A DNA stretch of 64,000 nt. It comes from Luteibacter sp. UNCMF331Sha3.1. GTDB taxonomy: Bacteria; Pseudomonadota; Gammaproteobacteria; Xanthomonadales; Rhodanobacteraceae. The notes below the pieces were generated by a model. The model made no database searches, was not told where the DNA came from, and worked only from the letters and a program-made list of their open reading frames with translations. Below are positions 35,131 to 43,664 of the stretch, piece by piece. Within the stretch, counting starts at the first letter, position 1, and every line of letters starts with the position of its first letter. The stretch is taken from assembly GCF_900109915.1 (NCBI RefSeq), contig NZ_FOBU01000001.1:812764-876763 (forward strand), in the 5' to 3' direction. A program made the position numbers and the translations under genes.

Positions 35131-36107
35131 GGCGCGCTCCGGCGCACCGAGACGTCGGCGCTGTCGACGGTGACGAGCGTGCCGTCCGCGCGGCGGACGC
35201 GCAAGGCGCCGCGTTCGTCGACACCCTGCCCCACGGCGTCGAAATCGCCGCGTGGGTCGAGGATGCGCAACGGCACGTCGCGCAGCAGGTCGTTGGCCGC
35301 GTACTCGTCGGCGAACGCCGCGAAGCCATGGCGCTCGAACGTTTTCAGGCCTTCCGTCAGCTCCGCGACGACGGCGGCGGCGATACGGTTGCGCCCGGGA
35401 GGATCGCCGCCGACGATCGAGGCGAGGTCGGTGATCGGCTGGCCCGCGCGCTCGTGCAGGCTGTCCGGCAGCCGGATGTTGAGGCCAGCGCCGATGACCG
35501 CCGCGCACGGTCCGGAATACTCGCCCGACAGCTCGACGAGGATGCCCGCGAGCTTCGCGTTGCCCGCGAGCACGTCGTTCGGCCACTTCAGCCCGGCCGT
35601 GCGGATGCCGAGTTCGCCGAGGGCGCGGACGAGCATCACGCCTACCGCGAGCGACAGTCCCGAGAGCGACGCGAAGCCACCGTCGAAGCGCTTGAGCACC
35701 GACAGGTAGAGGTTCATGCCCGGCGGCGACAGCCAGGTGCGGCCGCGACGGCCGCGGCCTGCCGACTGGGATTCGGCAAGGACGAAGGCCAGGTCGTCCA
35801 GTACCGGAATGCGCCGGGCCAGTTCGCTGGAGGTGGAGTCGATTTCCCAATGCACCTCGAGCATGCCCACCTGCGCGAGCGTGCCCGGTGCCAGTCCGGC
35901 ACGGATGCGTTGCCCGTCGAGCAACTCGGTGGGCCACGGCAGGCGATAACCGCCACCGACCTTGGCCTCGACCGGCACGCCCTTCAGACGCAGGGCTTCG
36001 ATCTGCTTCCACACGGCCGCGCGCGTCACGCCGGCCTGGCGGGCCAGCGCCGCGCCGGACACGGAGTCACCGCCGGCGAGGGCATCGAGAAGGTCGCGTG
36101 CGAGCAT
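35127..36107 (-). CDS. birA: BirA: biotin-protein ligase and biotin operon repressor
   Basis: A 326-residue bifunctional protein. Residues 1-60 hold a winged HTH (GDSVSGAALARQAGVTRAAVWKQIEALRLKGVPVEAKVGGGYRLP) that would bind a biotin operator. The central ligase domain has the biotinyl-AMP loop SAGRGRRGRTWLSPPGMNLYLSV, KWPNDVLAGNAKLAGILVE and IGAGLNIRLP, and the C-terminal SH3-like domain follows (LRVRRADGTLVTVDSADVSVR). ATG 36107 is chosen because the frame upstream is unconserved. It overlaps coaX. Confidence 0.93.
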   Translation of the reverse strand: MLARDLLDALAGGDSVSGAALARQAGVTRAAVWKQIEALRLKGVPVEAKVGGGYRLPWPTELLDGQRIRAGLAPGTLAQVGMLEVHWEIDSTSSELARRIPVLDDLAFVLAESQSAGRGRRGRTWLSPPGMNLYLSVLKRFDGGFASLSGLSLAVGVMLVRALGELGIRTAGLKWPNDVLAGNAKLAGILVELSGEYSGPCAAVIGAGLNIRLPDSLHERAGQPITDLASIVGGDPPGRNRIAAAVVAELTEGLKTFERHGFAAFADEYAANDLLRDVPLRILDPRGDFDAVGQGVDERGALRVRRADGTLVTVDSADVSVRRSAP

Positions 36108-36309
36108 GGGTTGCCGTGGGCCGTCAGGTGGCCGCTGTCGAGGGTGGGGAGGTCCGGGACATCCGCCGATTCTAGGGCAGTGGCGCGGTTTTCGCCCGTA
36201 CTGCCCGTCGGCGGCGGCCGGCAGACCTCCAGCACTGGCAGGCTCGTGAAATTTCTGCGAGGATCGGTTGTCCCCCTCTTCGTCCCTCGAGGGGCTGCAG
36301 GGTTTACCG

Positions 36310-36645
36310 ATGAACGCCAGACCGTACATCTTCGGATGTCTGTGCCTCGTCGGTGCCGCCGGCACCGCCGCCGCTTCCGACATCGACCCGAGTGGTCTGC
36401 TCTCCGCGAGCGGAAGCGGTGTGTCGTCGTCGTTCGAAGGCAGCTCGCGCTCGTCGCAGTCGGGCCGCGACTCGGCCGGCGGCGGCGATGTCGCCCCCGC
36501 CCGTCCCGCACCCGCTTCCCATCGCGACACCGCGCCCGGCACCGTGGCGCCGCCGGTCGATGTCGACATGTCGCGCGACGAAGTCTCGCCGCTGCGTTCG
36601 TCGACGCCGAGCTGGCAGTCGCTGCTCCCGGGATCCATGCTCTGA
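36310..36645 (+). CDS. Secreted Ser/Gly-rich low-complexity protein, 111 aa
   Basis: The signal peptide MNARPYIFGCLCLVGAAGTAAA is followed by about 90 residues of Ser-, Gly-, Pro- and Asp-rich sequence with no visible fold (SGSGVSSSFEGSSRSSQSGRDSAGGG) and a short C-terminal SPSWQSLLPGSML-like end. I do not recognise it. It is 20 bases upstream of the MtfA-type peptidase on the same strand, so they may share a message. Confidence 0.6.
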   Translation: MNARPYIFGCLCLVGAAGTAAASDIDPSGLLSASGSGVSSSFEGSSRSSQSGRDSAGGGDVAPARPAPASHRDTAPGTVAPPVDVDMSRDEVSPLRSSTPSWQSLLPGSML

Positions 36646-36664
36646 TTCGTTCCGGCCGTTCGTC

Positions 36665-37465
36665 GTGGGATTCGTCCAGTCGCTGATCGCGCGGTTCCGC
36701 GCGCCCGTGCCACCGATCGACGACGCGCTGTGGAAGCAGGCCCTGGCCCGCGTGCCATTGGCCCGCGCGCTCGACGCGCCGCGAGCGCACTACCTGCGCC
36801 AGCTCGCTGCGTCGTTCCTTCACACCAAGCGCTTCCACGCGATGGGCGACGCGTCGCTCGACGATTTCTGGCGGCTGGCGATCGCCATACAGGCCAGCCT
36901 GCCCGCCCTTCCGCGTGGGCCGGGCGCGTTCCGCGGCTGGACGAACATCTTGGTCTATCCCGGGGAATTCAACGTGCACCGCAGCCATTACGACGCGCAT
37001 ACGGGCGTCGTGACGGACCGCGACGACACGCTGATCGGCGAGGCGTGGGACCGCGGACCGATGGTGCTTTCACTGGCCGACGTGGCGCTCGACCTCGAAG
37101 CGCCCTGGGATGGCTACAACGTCGTGATCCACGAGATGGCGCACAAACTCGACATGCTCGCCGGTCCCGCCAACGGCGTGCCGCTGCTGCCGTCGTCGAT
37201 CGATCGTCGCCGGTGGATCGAGACCATGCAGCGCGGCTTCGACCGCCTGTCGAAGGCCATCGACCGTGGCCGGCACACGACCATCGATCCGTACGCGGCC
37301 GAAGCGCCCGAAGAGTATTTCGCCGTGACGAGCGAGCTGCATTTCTCGCAACCGCTGTCGTTGCGCGAGGCGGAGCCGGAGGTGGCTGCGTTGCTGGAGG
37401 CGTTTTACGGGCCGTCGCCTGGCCTGGGGCACGAGGCGAGCGCGCTCGCATCCTCCGGTCGTTGA
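36665..37465 (+). CDS. mtfA: MtfA-type zinc-dependent peptidase, 266 aa
   Basis: The protein has the gluzincin-like motif NVVIHEMAHKLDMLAG, with the catalytic Glu between the two zinc-binding His. The downstream EEYFAVTSELHFSQPLSLREAEPEVAALLEAFYG gives the third ligand and the conserved MtfA tail, and FRGWTNILVYPGEFNV is also typical. E. coli MtfA modulates the PTS regulator Mlc; whether this one does is unknown. The start is uncertain: I take GTG 36665, with no good ribosome site, because the first conserved segment (FVQSLIARFRAPVPPIDDALW) begins there. Confidence 0.8.
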   Translation: MGFVQSLIARFRAPVPPIDDALWKQALARVPLARALDAPRAHYLRQLAASFLHTKRFHAMGDASLDDFWRLAIAIQASLPALPRGPGAFRGWTNILVYPGEFNVHRSHYDAHTGVVTDRDDTLIGEAWDRGPMVLSLADVALDLEAPWDGYNVVIHEMAHKLDMLAGPANGVPLLPSSIDRRRWIETMQRGFDRLSKAIDRGRHTTIDPYAAEAPEEYFAVTSELHFSQPLSLREAEPEVAALLEAFYGPSPGLGHEASALASSGR

Positions 37466-37505
37466 ACCGCCTACCTTCGCGCGCGAAGGGTGCCCGCGAA
37501 CGCAC

Positions 37506-38891
37506 TTACGGCGGCGGCAGCTTCACGCTGAACCGCGCGCCGCCGAGTTCTTCCGAACGGTCGACGTGCAGTTCGCCCTGGTAGGCCTTGACGATGTCCT
37601 GCACGATCGACAGGCCGATACCGTGGCCCTGCACGCGCTCGTCGCCGCGCACGCCGCGCTGGAGAACCTTTTCGATCTTCTCGTCGGGAATGCCTGGGCC
37701 GTCGTCTTCGACCACCAGTTCGAGACCGCTGCGGCCGCGGATCTTGCCCACCGAGCGCGCCGTGAGCAGTACGCGGTGCGAGGCCCACTTGAACGCGTTC
37801 TCGACGAGGTTGCCCATCAGCTCCAGCAGGTCGCCCTGCTCGCCGGGGAACGTCACGCCGTCTTCGATCTCGAATTCGCACAGCACGTTCTTGGCGGCGT
37901 AGACCTTCTCGAGACTCTGCACGAGGTCTTCCGCGTGCCCCGCGATGGGTTCGACCGACGCGATGGTGCGACGCCCCGACGTGGCGGCGCGCGAGAGCTG
38001 GTACGCGACGATCTCGTCCATGCGACGCACCTGGTCGAGCAGCTCGCCACGCAGGTTGCCCGCATCGCCGCCGTTTTCCAGTTGCGAGCGAACCACCGCC
38101 AGCGGCGTCTTCAGGCTGTGCGCGAGGTCGGCGAGCGTATCGCGATAACGCGTGCGCTGTTCGCGCTCGCTGTCGATGAATGCGTTGAGCCGGCGCGTGA
38201 GCACGGTCAGCTCGACGGGATACGGTCCGTCGAGATGATCGCGCGAGCCGCGCTCGATGTGCGCGAGATCGCTCGACACCCGACGCAACGGCAGCAGGCT
38301 CCAGCGCAGCAGGAACAGCTGCAGCAGCATGAGCATCATGCCGAGCATCGCCAGCCACAGGAACTGCGTGCGACGGTACGTGGCCACCTGCCGTTCGAAC
38401 TGATCTTCGGTCTGCGCCACCGCGAAGGTCAGCGGCACGCTGCGCTTGTCGGTGCTGTCGAGCGACACGCCGTAGCTGAACACGTAGAGCTTTCCGCTGC
38501 GCGTCTCCACGGGTTCGAAGGCGGTATCGCCCGGCGAGAGCATGCGCACGAAATCGAAGTCGCGCCCGAGCGCCGACGAGGATTCCCAGCGAAAACCGTC
38601 GTTGCCGACGATGATCGCGTACAGCCCGGAACCGGGCCGCGAGAAGTCGGGGTTGGGCTGGCTGTCCGGCGTGGTGACCTTGCCGGCGCGCGTGATGTCG
38701 GTGCCGGTGATGTACGCGATGGCGTAGTTGTGCAGCCGGTCGTGCATGGCCGACAGCTCCGACGCGTAGTTCGCCTTGTTCTGGGCGAGACCGGTCAGAC
38801 CGAGGAACGCCGCAAGCGCGAAGCCGGTCGCCAGTGCCGCGCGCGCGGCCAGCGAGAGGGGCCGGCGTCGGGTCGGTGAAGCGTTGTCCAT
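37506..38891 (-). CDS. phoQ: PhoQ-like sensor histidine kinase, 461 aa
   Basis: A two-helix inner-membrane kinase. The first membrane segment is near residues 15-36, a 140-residue periplasmic sensor follows, and the second is near 175-196 (FLWLAMLGMMLMLLQLFLL). The phospho-His is in LADLAHSLKTPLAVVRSQLE, and the ATP-binding boxes are NLVENAFKWA (N), VEDDGPGIP (G1), and GHGIGLSIVQDIV (G2). The sensor and the HxLKTPL box fit the PhoQ group, which responds to divalent cations and cationic peptides. It follows the response regulator after 56 bases. Confidence 0.88.
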   Translation of the reverse strand: MDNASPTRRRPLSLAARAALATGFALAAFLGLTGLAQNKANYASELSAMHDRLHNYAIAYITGTDITRAGKVTTPDSQPNPDFSRPGSGLYAIIVGNDGFRWESSSALGRDFDFVRMLSPGDTAFEPVETRSGKLYVFSYGVSLDSTDKRSVPLTFAVAQTEDQFERQVATYRRTQFLWLAMLGMMLMLLQLFLLRWSLLPLRRVSSDLAHIERGSRDHLDGPYPVELTVLTRRLNAFIDSEREQRTRYRDTLADLAHSLKTPLAVVRSQLENGGDAGNLRGELLDQVRRMDEIVAYQLSRAATSGRRTIASVEPIAGHAEDLVQSLEKVYAAKNVLCEFEIEDGVTFPGEQGDLLELMGNLVENAFKWASHRVLLTARSVGKIRGRSGLELVVEDDGPGIPDEKIEKVLQRGVRGDERVQGHGIGLSIVQDIVKAYQGELHVDRSEELGGARFSVKLPPP

Positions 38892-38947
38892 GCTTCGGGA
38901 CTGGCTCGGAGCGGCACGCCATGGTGGCCGTGCCGCCCTCGGGCGTA

Positions 38948-39640
38948 TCAGTCTTCGTCCGCTTCGTTGCGCGGAATCGCGAAACGATAGCCACGACCGC
39001 GCACGGTCTCGATCGGCTTCAGCGCGCTTTCCGGATCGAGCTTGCGACGCAGGCGGCCGATGAAGACTTCGAGCACGTTGGAATCGCGGTCGAAATCCTG
39101 CTGGTAAATGTGCTCGGTGAGGTCGGCCTTGGAGACCAGCTCGCCCGCGTGCAGCATCAGGTATTCGAGCACCTTGTACTCGTAGCTGGTGAGGTCGACC
39201 TGGCGGCCTTCGACCGTGACCGTCTGCGCCGTGGTGTCGAGCTTGATCGGGCCACAGGCCAGCACCGGCTTGGACCAGCCGCTGGCACGACGCACGAGGG
39301 CGTTGATGCGGGCGAGCAGTTCCTCGACGTGGAAGGGCTTCACCAGGTAATCGTCGGCACCGTGCTTCAGGCCTTCGACCTTGTCCTGCCAGCTGCCGCG
39401 CGCGGTGAGGATGAGGATGGGATAGCGCTGGCCGTGCTCGCGCAGCGCCTTGACCAGGTCCATGCCCGACAGCTTGGGCAGGCCGAGATCGATGATCGCC
39501 AGGTCGAACGGCACCTCGCGACCGAGGTACAGCCCTTCTTCGCCATCCTGGGCGGCATCGACGGCGAAGCCATCACGCTTCAGGCGCGCGGCGAGCGTCT
39601 CGCGCAGCGGGGCCTCGTCCTCTACGAGCAGGATTCGCAT
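38948..39640 (-). CDS. phoP: PhoP-like response regulator (OmpR type), 230 aa
   Basis: The receiver domain begins MRILLVEDEAPLRETLAARL with the acidic pocket, phospho-acceptor Asp51 in LAIIDLGLPKLSGMD, the conserved Thr/Ser in ILTARGSW and the Lys of DDYLVKPFH. The C-terminal winged-helix DNA-binding domain ends FIGRLRRKLDP...IETVRGRGYRFAIPR. It lies between a PepSY gene, whose stop overlaps its ATG (TGATG), and the cognate kinase. It is the output of the two-component pair. Confidence 0.92.
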   Translation of the reverse strand: MRILLVEDEAPLRETLAARLKRDGFAVDAAQDGEEGLYLGREVPFDLAIIDLGLPKLSGMDLVKALREHGQRYPILILTARGSWQDKVEGLKHGADDYLVKPFHVEELLARINALVRRASGWSKPVLACGPIKLDTTAQTVTVEGRQVDLTSYEYKVLEYLMLHAGELVSKADLTEHIYQQDFDRDSNVLEVFIGRLRRKLDPESALKPIETVRGRGYRFAIPRNEADED

Positions 39641-39927
39641 CAATGTTTCTCCTTGTTGTCCCCGGCGCTGACGTCCAGGGGCTTGGCGGTTTCGGTACGG
39701 ATCGGCACCACCTTCACGTGACCGTCGAGGGTGAGCACCTTGACCCGGTATTCGGTGATCCGGCCGCGCTCGACGAGCCGCGTATCCGCCGACAGCACTT
39801 TCCCCCCGGTATCTTTCTGCACCTTGCTCACGGCCTGCTCCAGCGTCAGCGACTGGTCGGCGAGGGCGACGACGGGCAAGGCAAGGCAGAGCGCGGCGAA
39901 AAATAGCGGACGAAACGTGATTTTCAT
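39640..39927 (-). CDS. Secreted PepSY-domain protein upstream of phoP, 95 aa
   Basis: The signal peptide MKITFRPLFFAALCLALPVVALA is followed by a single PepSY module: QSLTLEQAVSKVQKDTGGKVLSADTRLVERGRITEYRVKVLTLDGHVKVVPIR. PepSY domains are thought to act as periplasmic modulators, for example of peptidases or kinases. It overlaps the start of phoP and precedes the phoP-phoQ pair, so it may monitor or modulate PhoQ. Such an upstream PepSY gene is known in several proteobacterial phoPQ-like loci. The start is ATG 39927. Confidence 0.85.
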   Translation of the reverse strand: MKITFRPLFFAALCLALPVVALADQSLTLEQAVSKVQKDTGGKVLSADTRLVERGRITEYRVKVLTLDGHVKVVPIRTETAKPLDVSAGDNKEKH

Positions 39928-40040
39928 GTCTGGCGCGGAGCGGCCGGGTCGGTCTGGTCGGCCGATCATGCCGATGCCCTACCCGCCTGAAGCTGAACGA
40001 AAACCGGATCGCGCGGATTCGCCCGGCCCCGGGAAGGGTC

Positions 40041-40547
40041 TCAGGGGAGCCGCTCGAACAGGGTGAGCACCTTGCCCCGGTACTCCGCCTCGTCGAACGG
40101 ACGGTACCCGAGGCGCTCGCCCAGCCGCACGGACGGGGTGTTTTCCGCATCGATCAGGCAGACGGTGCGGCCCTTGTCGCGGCGCTCGAAGAACCATTCG
40201 TGGACGGCGTGCAGGGCTTCGGTACCGTAGCCCTTGCCCTGGGCGGCGCCGGACAGCGCCCATGCGCCCTCGGGAAACGGGTCGAACCGGTCGCCGAGGC
40301 CGCGGTGGAAGTGCGCGAGCCCTGCCTCGCCGAGATACCGGCCGCCGTCCTTTTCCCGGAGGGAGAAGAGGCCGTAGCCGAACGCCGTCCAGTGGCCGAT
40401 GTTCCGCAGCAGCTTGATCCAGGTGTCCTCCGGCGCCGCGGTGCCGCCGATGAAGTGCATGACCTTCGGGTCGCTCCGCATCGCGGTGCAGTCGTCGAAG
40501 TCCGAGAGCGCACATGGCGACAGAATCAGCCGTTCGGTAACGATCAT
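40041..40547 (-). CDS. GNAT-family acetyltransferase (RimJ/RimL-like), 168 aa
   Basis: An acetyl-CoA-dependent N-acetyltransferase. It begins MIVTERLILSPCALSDFDDCTAMRSDPKVMHFIGG, the usual start of the RimJ/RimL group. The acetyl-CoA loop is WALSGAAQGKGYGTEALHAVHEWFFE, and the later ENTPSVRLGERLGYRPFDEAEYRGK is the conserved C-terminal segment. The acceptor is unknown. It lies 32 bases after dusA on the same strand and is probably co-transcribed with it. Confidence 0.87.
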   Translation of the reverse strand: MIVTERLILSPCALSDFDDCTAMRSDPKVMHFIGGTAAPEDTWIKLLRNIGHWTAFGYGLFSLREKDGGRYLGEAGLAHFHRGLGDRFDPFPEGAWALSGAAQGKGYGTEALHAVHEWFFERRDKGRTVCLIDAENTPSVRLGERLGYRPFDEAEYRGKVLTLFERLP

Positions 40548-40579
40548 GCGGTGCGGTTCCCCTGCGAACGTGTCGGGTG

Positions 40580-41560
40580 TCAGGCGGCCTGGCGGAATGC
40601 GACGAGCGCGGATTCGATCAGTCCCCAGTCGGCGCCCGGGAGGTGCGCGCCTTCGGAGAGCTGCCGGCGGAAACCGCGCGCGCCCGGTTCGCCCTGGAAA
40701 AGGCCGAGGATGTGTCGCGTGATGTGCTTGAGCTGGGTGCCGCGCGCGAGTTCGGCCTCGACGTAGATGCGCATGCGTTCGAGCACATCGGTGCGCTCGG
40801 GCAAGGGCGTGCCGAAAAGATCCGCCTCGACCTGCGCCAGCACGTAGGGGTCGTGATATGCCGCGCGACCCAGCATCACCCCGTCGACGTGGGCGAGGTG
40901 CTCGCGCACCGCGTCGACGGTGGTGATGCCGCCGTTGATGACGATGGTCAGCTCGGGGAACTCGCGTTTCAGGCGGTAGACCCGTTCGTAATCGAGTGGC
41001 GGGATCTCGCGGTTCTCCTTCGGACTGAGGCCCTGTAGCCACGCCTTGCGCGCATGCACGACGAGGGTGCGCACGCCCGCCTCGACCATCGTGGTGGTGA
41101 AACGCTGCAGGTCGGCGTATTCGTCCTGATCGTCCACGCCGATGCGGCACTTCACCGTCACCGGTACGTCCACCGCGTCGGCCATCGCCCTGACGCACTC
41201 GCCGACGAGATCCGGCTCGCGCATGAGGCACGCGCCGAACTTGCCCGACTGCACGCGATCCGACGGGCAACCCACGTTGAGATTGATTTCGTCGTACCCG
41301 GCCTGGGTGCCGATGACCGCGGCCTTCGCCAGCTCCACGGGATCGCTGCCGCCCAGCTGGAGCGCGACCGGATGCTCTTCGTGGCTATGTTCCAGCAGGC
41401 GGAGCTGCTGCCCACGCACGAGCGCGGGACTGGTCACCATCTCGGTATACAGGCGCGCATGCGGCGACAGGAGCCGGTGGAAGTACCGGCAATGCCGGTC
41501 GGTCCAGTCGAGCATGGGCGCGACGGTGAGGCGGTGGGCGGCGGGGTCGATCGGATGCAT
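40580..41560 (-). CDS. dusA: tRNA-dihydrouridine(20/20a) synthase DusA
   Basis: A 326-residue flavin enzyme that reduces uridines in the tRNA D-loop. The FMN-binding barrel is seen in VAPMLDWTDRHCRYFHRLLSP, the strand INLNVGCPSDRVQSGKFGACLM, with the catalytic Cys111, and VVHARKAWLQGLSPKENREIPPL. The GGITTVDAVREHLAHVDGVMLGRAAYHDPY segment binds the FMN phosphate. The sequence and length match DusA rather than DusB or DusC. dusA genes are frequent integration sites, but nothing mobile is seen here. Confidence 0.94.
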   Translation of the reverse strand: MHPIDPAAHRLTVAPMLDWTDRHCRYFHRLLSPHARLYTEMVTSPALVRGQQLRLLEHSHEEHPVALQLGGSDPVELAKAAVIGTQAGYDEINLNVGCPSDRVQSGKFGACLMREPDLVGECVRAMADAVDVPVTVKCRIGVDDQDEYADLQRFTTTMVEAGVRTLVVHARKAWLQGLSPKENREIPPLDYERVYRLKREFPELTIVINGGITTVDAVREHLAHVDGVMLGRAAYHDPYVLAQVEADLFGTPLPERTDVLERMRIYVEAELARGTQLKHITRHILGLFQGEPGARGFRRQLSEGAHLPGADWGLIESALVAFRQAA

Positions 41561-41615
41561 GCGGCCATTTTAGCCTGTCGCACGCGCAGGCGTCGGTAGC
41601 GTCGGCGACCGCATG

Positions 41616-42500
41616 TCAGCGCGAAAGCGCGCCGGCCTGCTCCGCGAAGAACGTCGCCAGCGGCTTCGGTGTCCGGCCGATCAGTCCCGCGAGGTCGCCC
41701 GTGACGATGCCCAGGCTGCCGGAGCGCGTCGCCACTTCCATCGAGGCGAGCACGGGAATGAGAAAGTCCGGCAGGCCCGCCGGCCCGAGGCCCGCCACGA
41801 ACTGCTCGTCGGTCACGTCGACGACCTCGAGCGGACGGCCCGTCGCGTTGCGCGCCAGCGCGGCGATCTCCGGGACCGAAAAGGCCTCGCTGCCGGTCAG
41901 CGTGTATGTATGGCCGCCGGCGGGCGGATTCGCGAGGACCACGGCGATGGCTTCCGCGATCTCGTCGCGCGCGGCGTACGAGGTCTTTCCGTCCGCGGCC
42001 GCCGTGCACCAGTGGCCGCTCTTCAGGGCGGAGGGCAAGCCCATGAACAGGTTTTCCTGGTACCAGCCGTTGCGGAAGAGGATCACGGGCAGGCCCGAGG
42101 CCGCCAGCGCTTCTTCGGTGCGGACGTGATCCGCGGCGAACGAGAGCGGCGACGCCGTCGGCTCGGGTAGCGACGTGTATGCCAGGCGTCGGGCGCCGGC
42201 GGCGACGGCCGCGTCGACCGCGTTGCGGTGCTGCCGCTGACGACGGCCCTCGGGGGTCAACGTGTCGGTGGAGACGATGAGGACCGTCGCGGCGCCCGCG
42301 AAGGAACGCGTCAGCCCAGGCAGGTCGTCGAAATCGGCCTCGCGTACCTCGATGCCGCGCGCAGCGACACTGGCGAGCTTCGCGGGATCGCGACTGCCCG
42401 CCACGATCAGGCCAGGCGAAACGCCGCGCGAGAGAAGATGCTCGATGACCTTGCCACCGAGGTGACCGGCGGCGCCGGTGATGAATATCGAGTCGCTCAT
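41616..42500 (-). CDS. NAD(P)H-binding quinone oxidoreductase (NmrA/QorB-like), 294 aa
   Basis: An atypical short-chain dehydrogenase/NmrA-fold protein starting SDSIFITGAAGHLGGKVIEHLL, with the NADPH-binding GxxGxxG. Segments VLIVSTDTL, RLAYTSLPEPTASPLSFAADHVRTEEALAASGLPVILFRNGWYQENLF and YTLTGSEAFSVPEIAALARNATGR match the E. coli YtfG (QorB) type, which reduces quinones. It is divergent from an HxlR regulator, as in other bacteria where that pair responds to quinone or disulfide stress. The start is ATG 42500. Confidence 0.85.
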   Translation of the reverse strand: MSDSIFITGAAGHLGGKVIEHLLSRGVSPGLIVAGSRDPAKLASVAARGIEVREADFDDLPGLTRSFAGAATVLIVSTDTLTPEGRRQRQHRNAVDAAVAAGARRLAYTSLPEPTASPLSFAADHVRTEEALAASGLPVILFRNGWYQENLFMGLPSALKSGHWCTAAADGKTSYAARDEIAEAIAVVLANPPAGGHTYTLTGSEAFSVPEIAALARNATGRPLEVVDVTDEQFVAGLGPAGLPDFLIPVLASMEVATRSGSLGIVTGDLAGLIGRTPKPLATFFAEQAGALSR

Positions 42501-42526
42501 GATCGGGGTGATCCTTCTGGAGTGGT

Positions 42527-42564
42527 ACTCTCTTTTTGAGAGTCATACCAAGATCGGGCTATCG
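42527..42564. promoter_or_regulatory. Divergent operator and promoter between the QorB-like gene and the HxlR regulator
   Basis: A perfect inverted repeat ACTCTC-TTTTT-GAGAGT at 42527-42543 lies between the two divergent starts. Its TACT...AGT(C)A frame resembles the TACT-N-AGTA sites I know for HxlR/DUF24 regulators. On the plus strand TTGAGA (42536-42541) and CTATCG (42559-42564) are 17 bases apart and would place the operator over the -35 box of the regulator's own promoter. The symmetry is seen; the link to HxlR is inferred. Confidence 0.65.
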
Positions 42565-42608
42565 ACGCCTTCCGTAAAGGAGGCACTTTCGCTGGAGATA
42601 GGCACACG

Positions 42609-43025
42609 ATGGGAACTACCCAAACGCCCCGGAGCGAATTCGGCCAGCTGATCGAACGATCCCGCGCGGCGACCGGCAACATCAACGACTGCCCGGTGCG
42701 CGACGTCCTCGACGCCATCGGAGGCCGCTGGAGCACGCTGCTGCTGATGGCCCTCGCCGAGCGACCTTACCGATTCGGCGAACTACGCCGCCTGGTCCCG
42801 GACATCTCACAGCGGATGCTCACGCAGACACTGCACGACCTCCAGCGCGAAGGCTACGTGCGGCGCGAGGTTTTCCCCACCCGCCCGCCCAGCGTCGAGT
42901 ACAGCATGACCGAGCTCGGCCATTCGATCTTCGAGCCGATCAGCGGCCTGCTGCGATGGGCGGCGCAGAACGTCGGCGCCGTGCACGCCGCCCGGCGTTC
43001 GTTCGATGACGCGCACGCGACCTGA
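42609..43025 (+). CDS. HxlR-family regulator (DUF24), 138 aa
   Basis: A small winged-helix regulator with the family signature [82 protein letters not shown]. The Cys28 before PV is in the place of the redox-sensing Cys of QorR/YodB/HypR. With the divergent quinone-reductase gene this looks like a quinone- or disulfide-stress switch. The ATG at 42609 lacks a strong ribosome site. Confidence 0.9.
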   Translation: MGTTQTPRSEFGQLIERSRAATGNINDCPVRDVLDAIGGRWSTLLLMALAERPYRFGELRRLVPDISQRMLTQTLHDLQREGYVRREVFPTRPPSVEYSMTELGHSIFEPISGLLRWAAQNVGAVHAARRSFDDAHAT

Positions 43026-43037
43026 GCGATCGCGCGA

Positions 43038-43424
43038 TCACTGCCCGGCCGGCGGCTCCCAGAGCTCGACCTTGTTTCCTTCGGGATCGATGACCCAGCC
43101 GAACTTGCCGTAGTCGGAGTCGTCCATCTTGTCCAATACGTCGCAGCCTTCGGCGCGCAGGGCTTCCAGTAAGCCAACGAGATCCGCGACGCGGTAGTTG
43201 ACCGTGAAGGGCGGTTTGCCCTTCGCACCCGGATCCGCATCCGCCGCGCCGATCGACCAGATCGTGCTGCCCTTCACCGGATTGCCCGCGTCGTCCGTCC
43301 AGGCGAAGGCGGCGCCGCCCCATGCCTGCACGTCGATCCCCAGATGGGTCTTGTACCAGGCACGCAGCGCTGCCGGGTCCCTGGCGTCGAAGAAGATGCC
43401 GCCGATGCCGGTCACTCGTTTCAT
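43038..43424 (-). CDS. VOC-family (glyoxalase/bleomycin-resistance-like) protein, 128 aa
   Basis: A 128-residue protein: MKRVTGIGGIFFDARDPAALRAWYKTHLGID is the first unit and NYRVADLVGLLEALRAEGCDVL...GKFGWVIDPEGNKVELWEPP the second. The Glu in KVELWEPP is in the metal-binding place of the fold. The likely role is small-molecule binding or detoxification. I choose ATG 43424 because upstream residues are not conserved. It converges with the HxlR gene. Confidence 0.82.
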   Translation of the reverse strand: MKRVTGIGGIFFDARDPAALRAWYKTHLGIDVQAWGGAAFAWTDDAGNPVKGSTIWSIGAADADPGAKGKPPFTVNYRVADLVGLLEALRAEGCDVLDKMDDSDYGKFGWVIDPEGNKVELWEPPAGQ

Positions 43425-43664
43425 GGGTGTCTCCGAGGGCGGCCCGGATGAGCCGTACCGAAGCATAACCACGCCCGCACGAGGGTCAACAAGCCATTGG
43501 CGGTGAGTCCCGCTCCGACGCTAAGATCGAAACGCTGGCACTCGGGGCCCGGGCGCGCATCGCGTTCGGGAGGGCAGCAGGGGTTCTTGTCATGAAGAGG
43601 AAGATCGCGCGCCGACGGTGGCGCCGGCACGCGCGTACCCACCGAATTCACCCTGAGGTAGCCT

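Noticed and set aside
40580-41560. dusA as an integration site for a mobile element
   Set aside because: dusA is a known integration target, but no integrase or att-like repeat occurs around it here.
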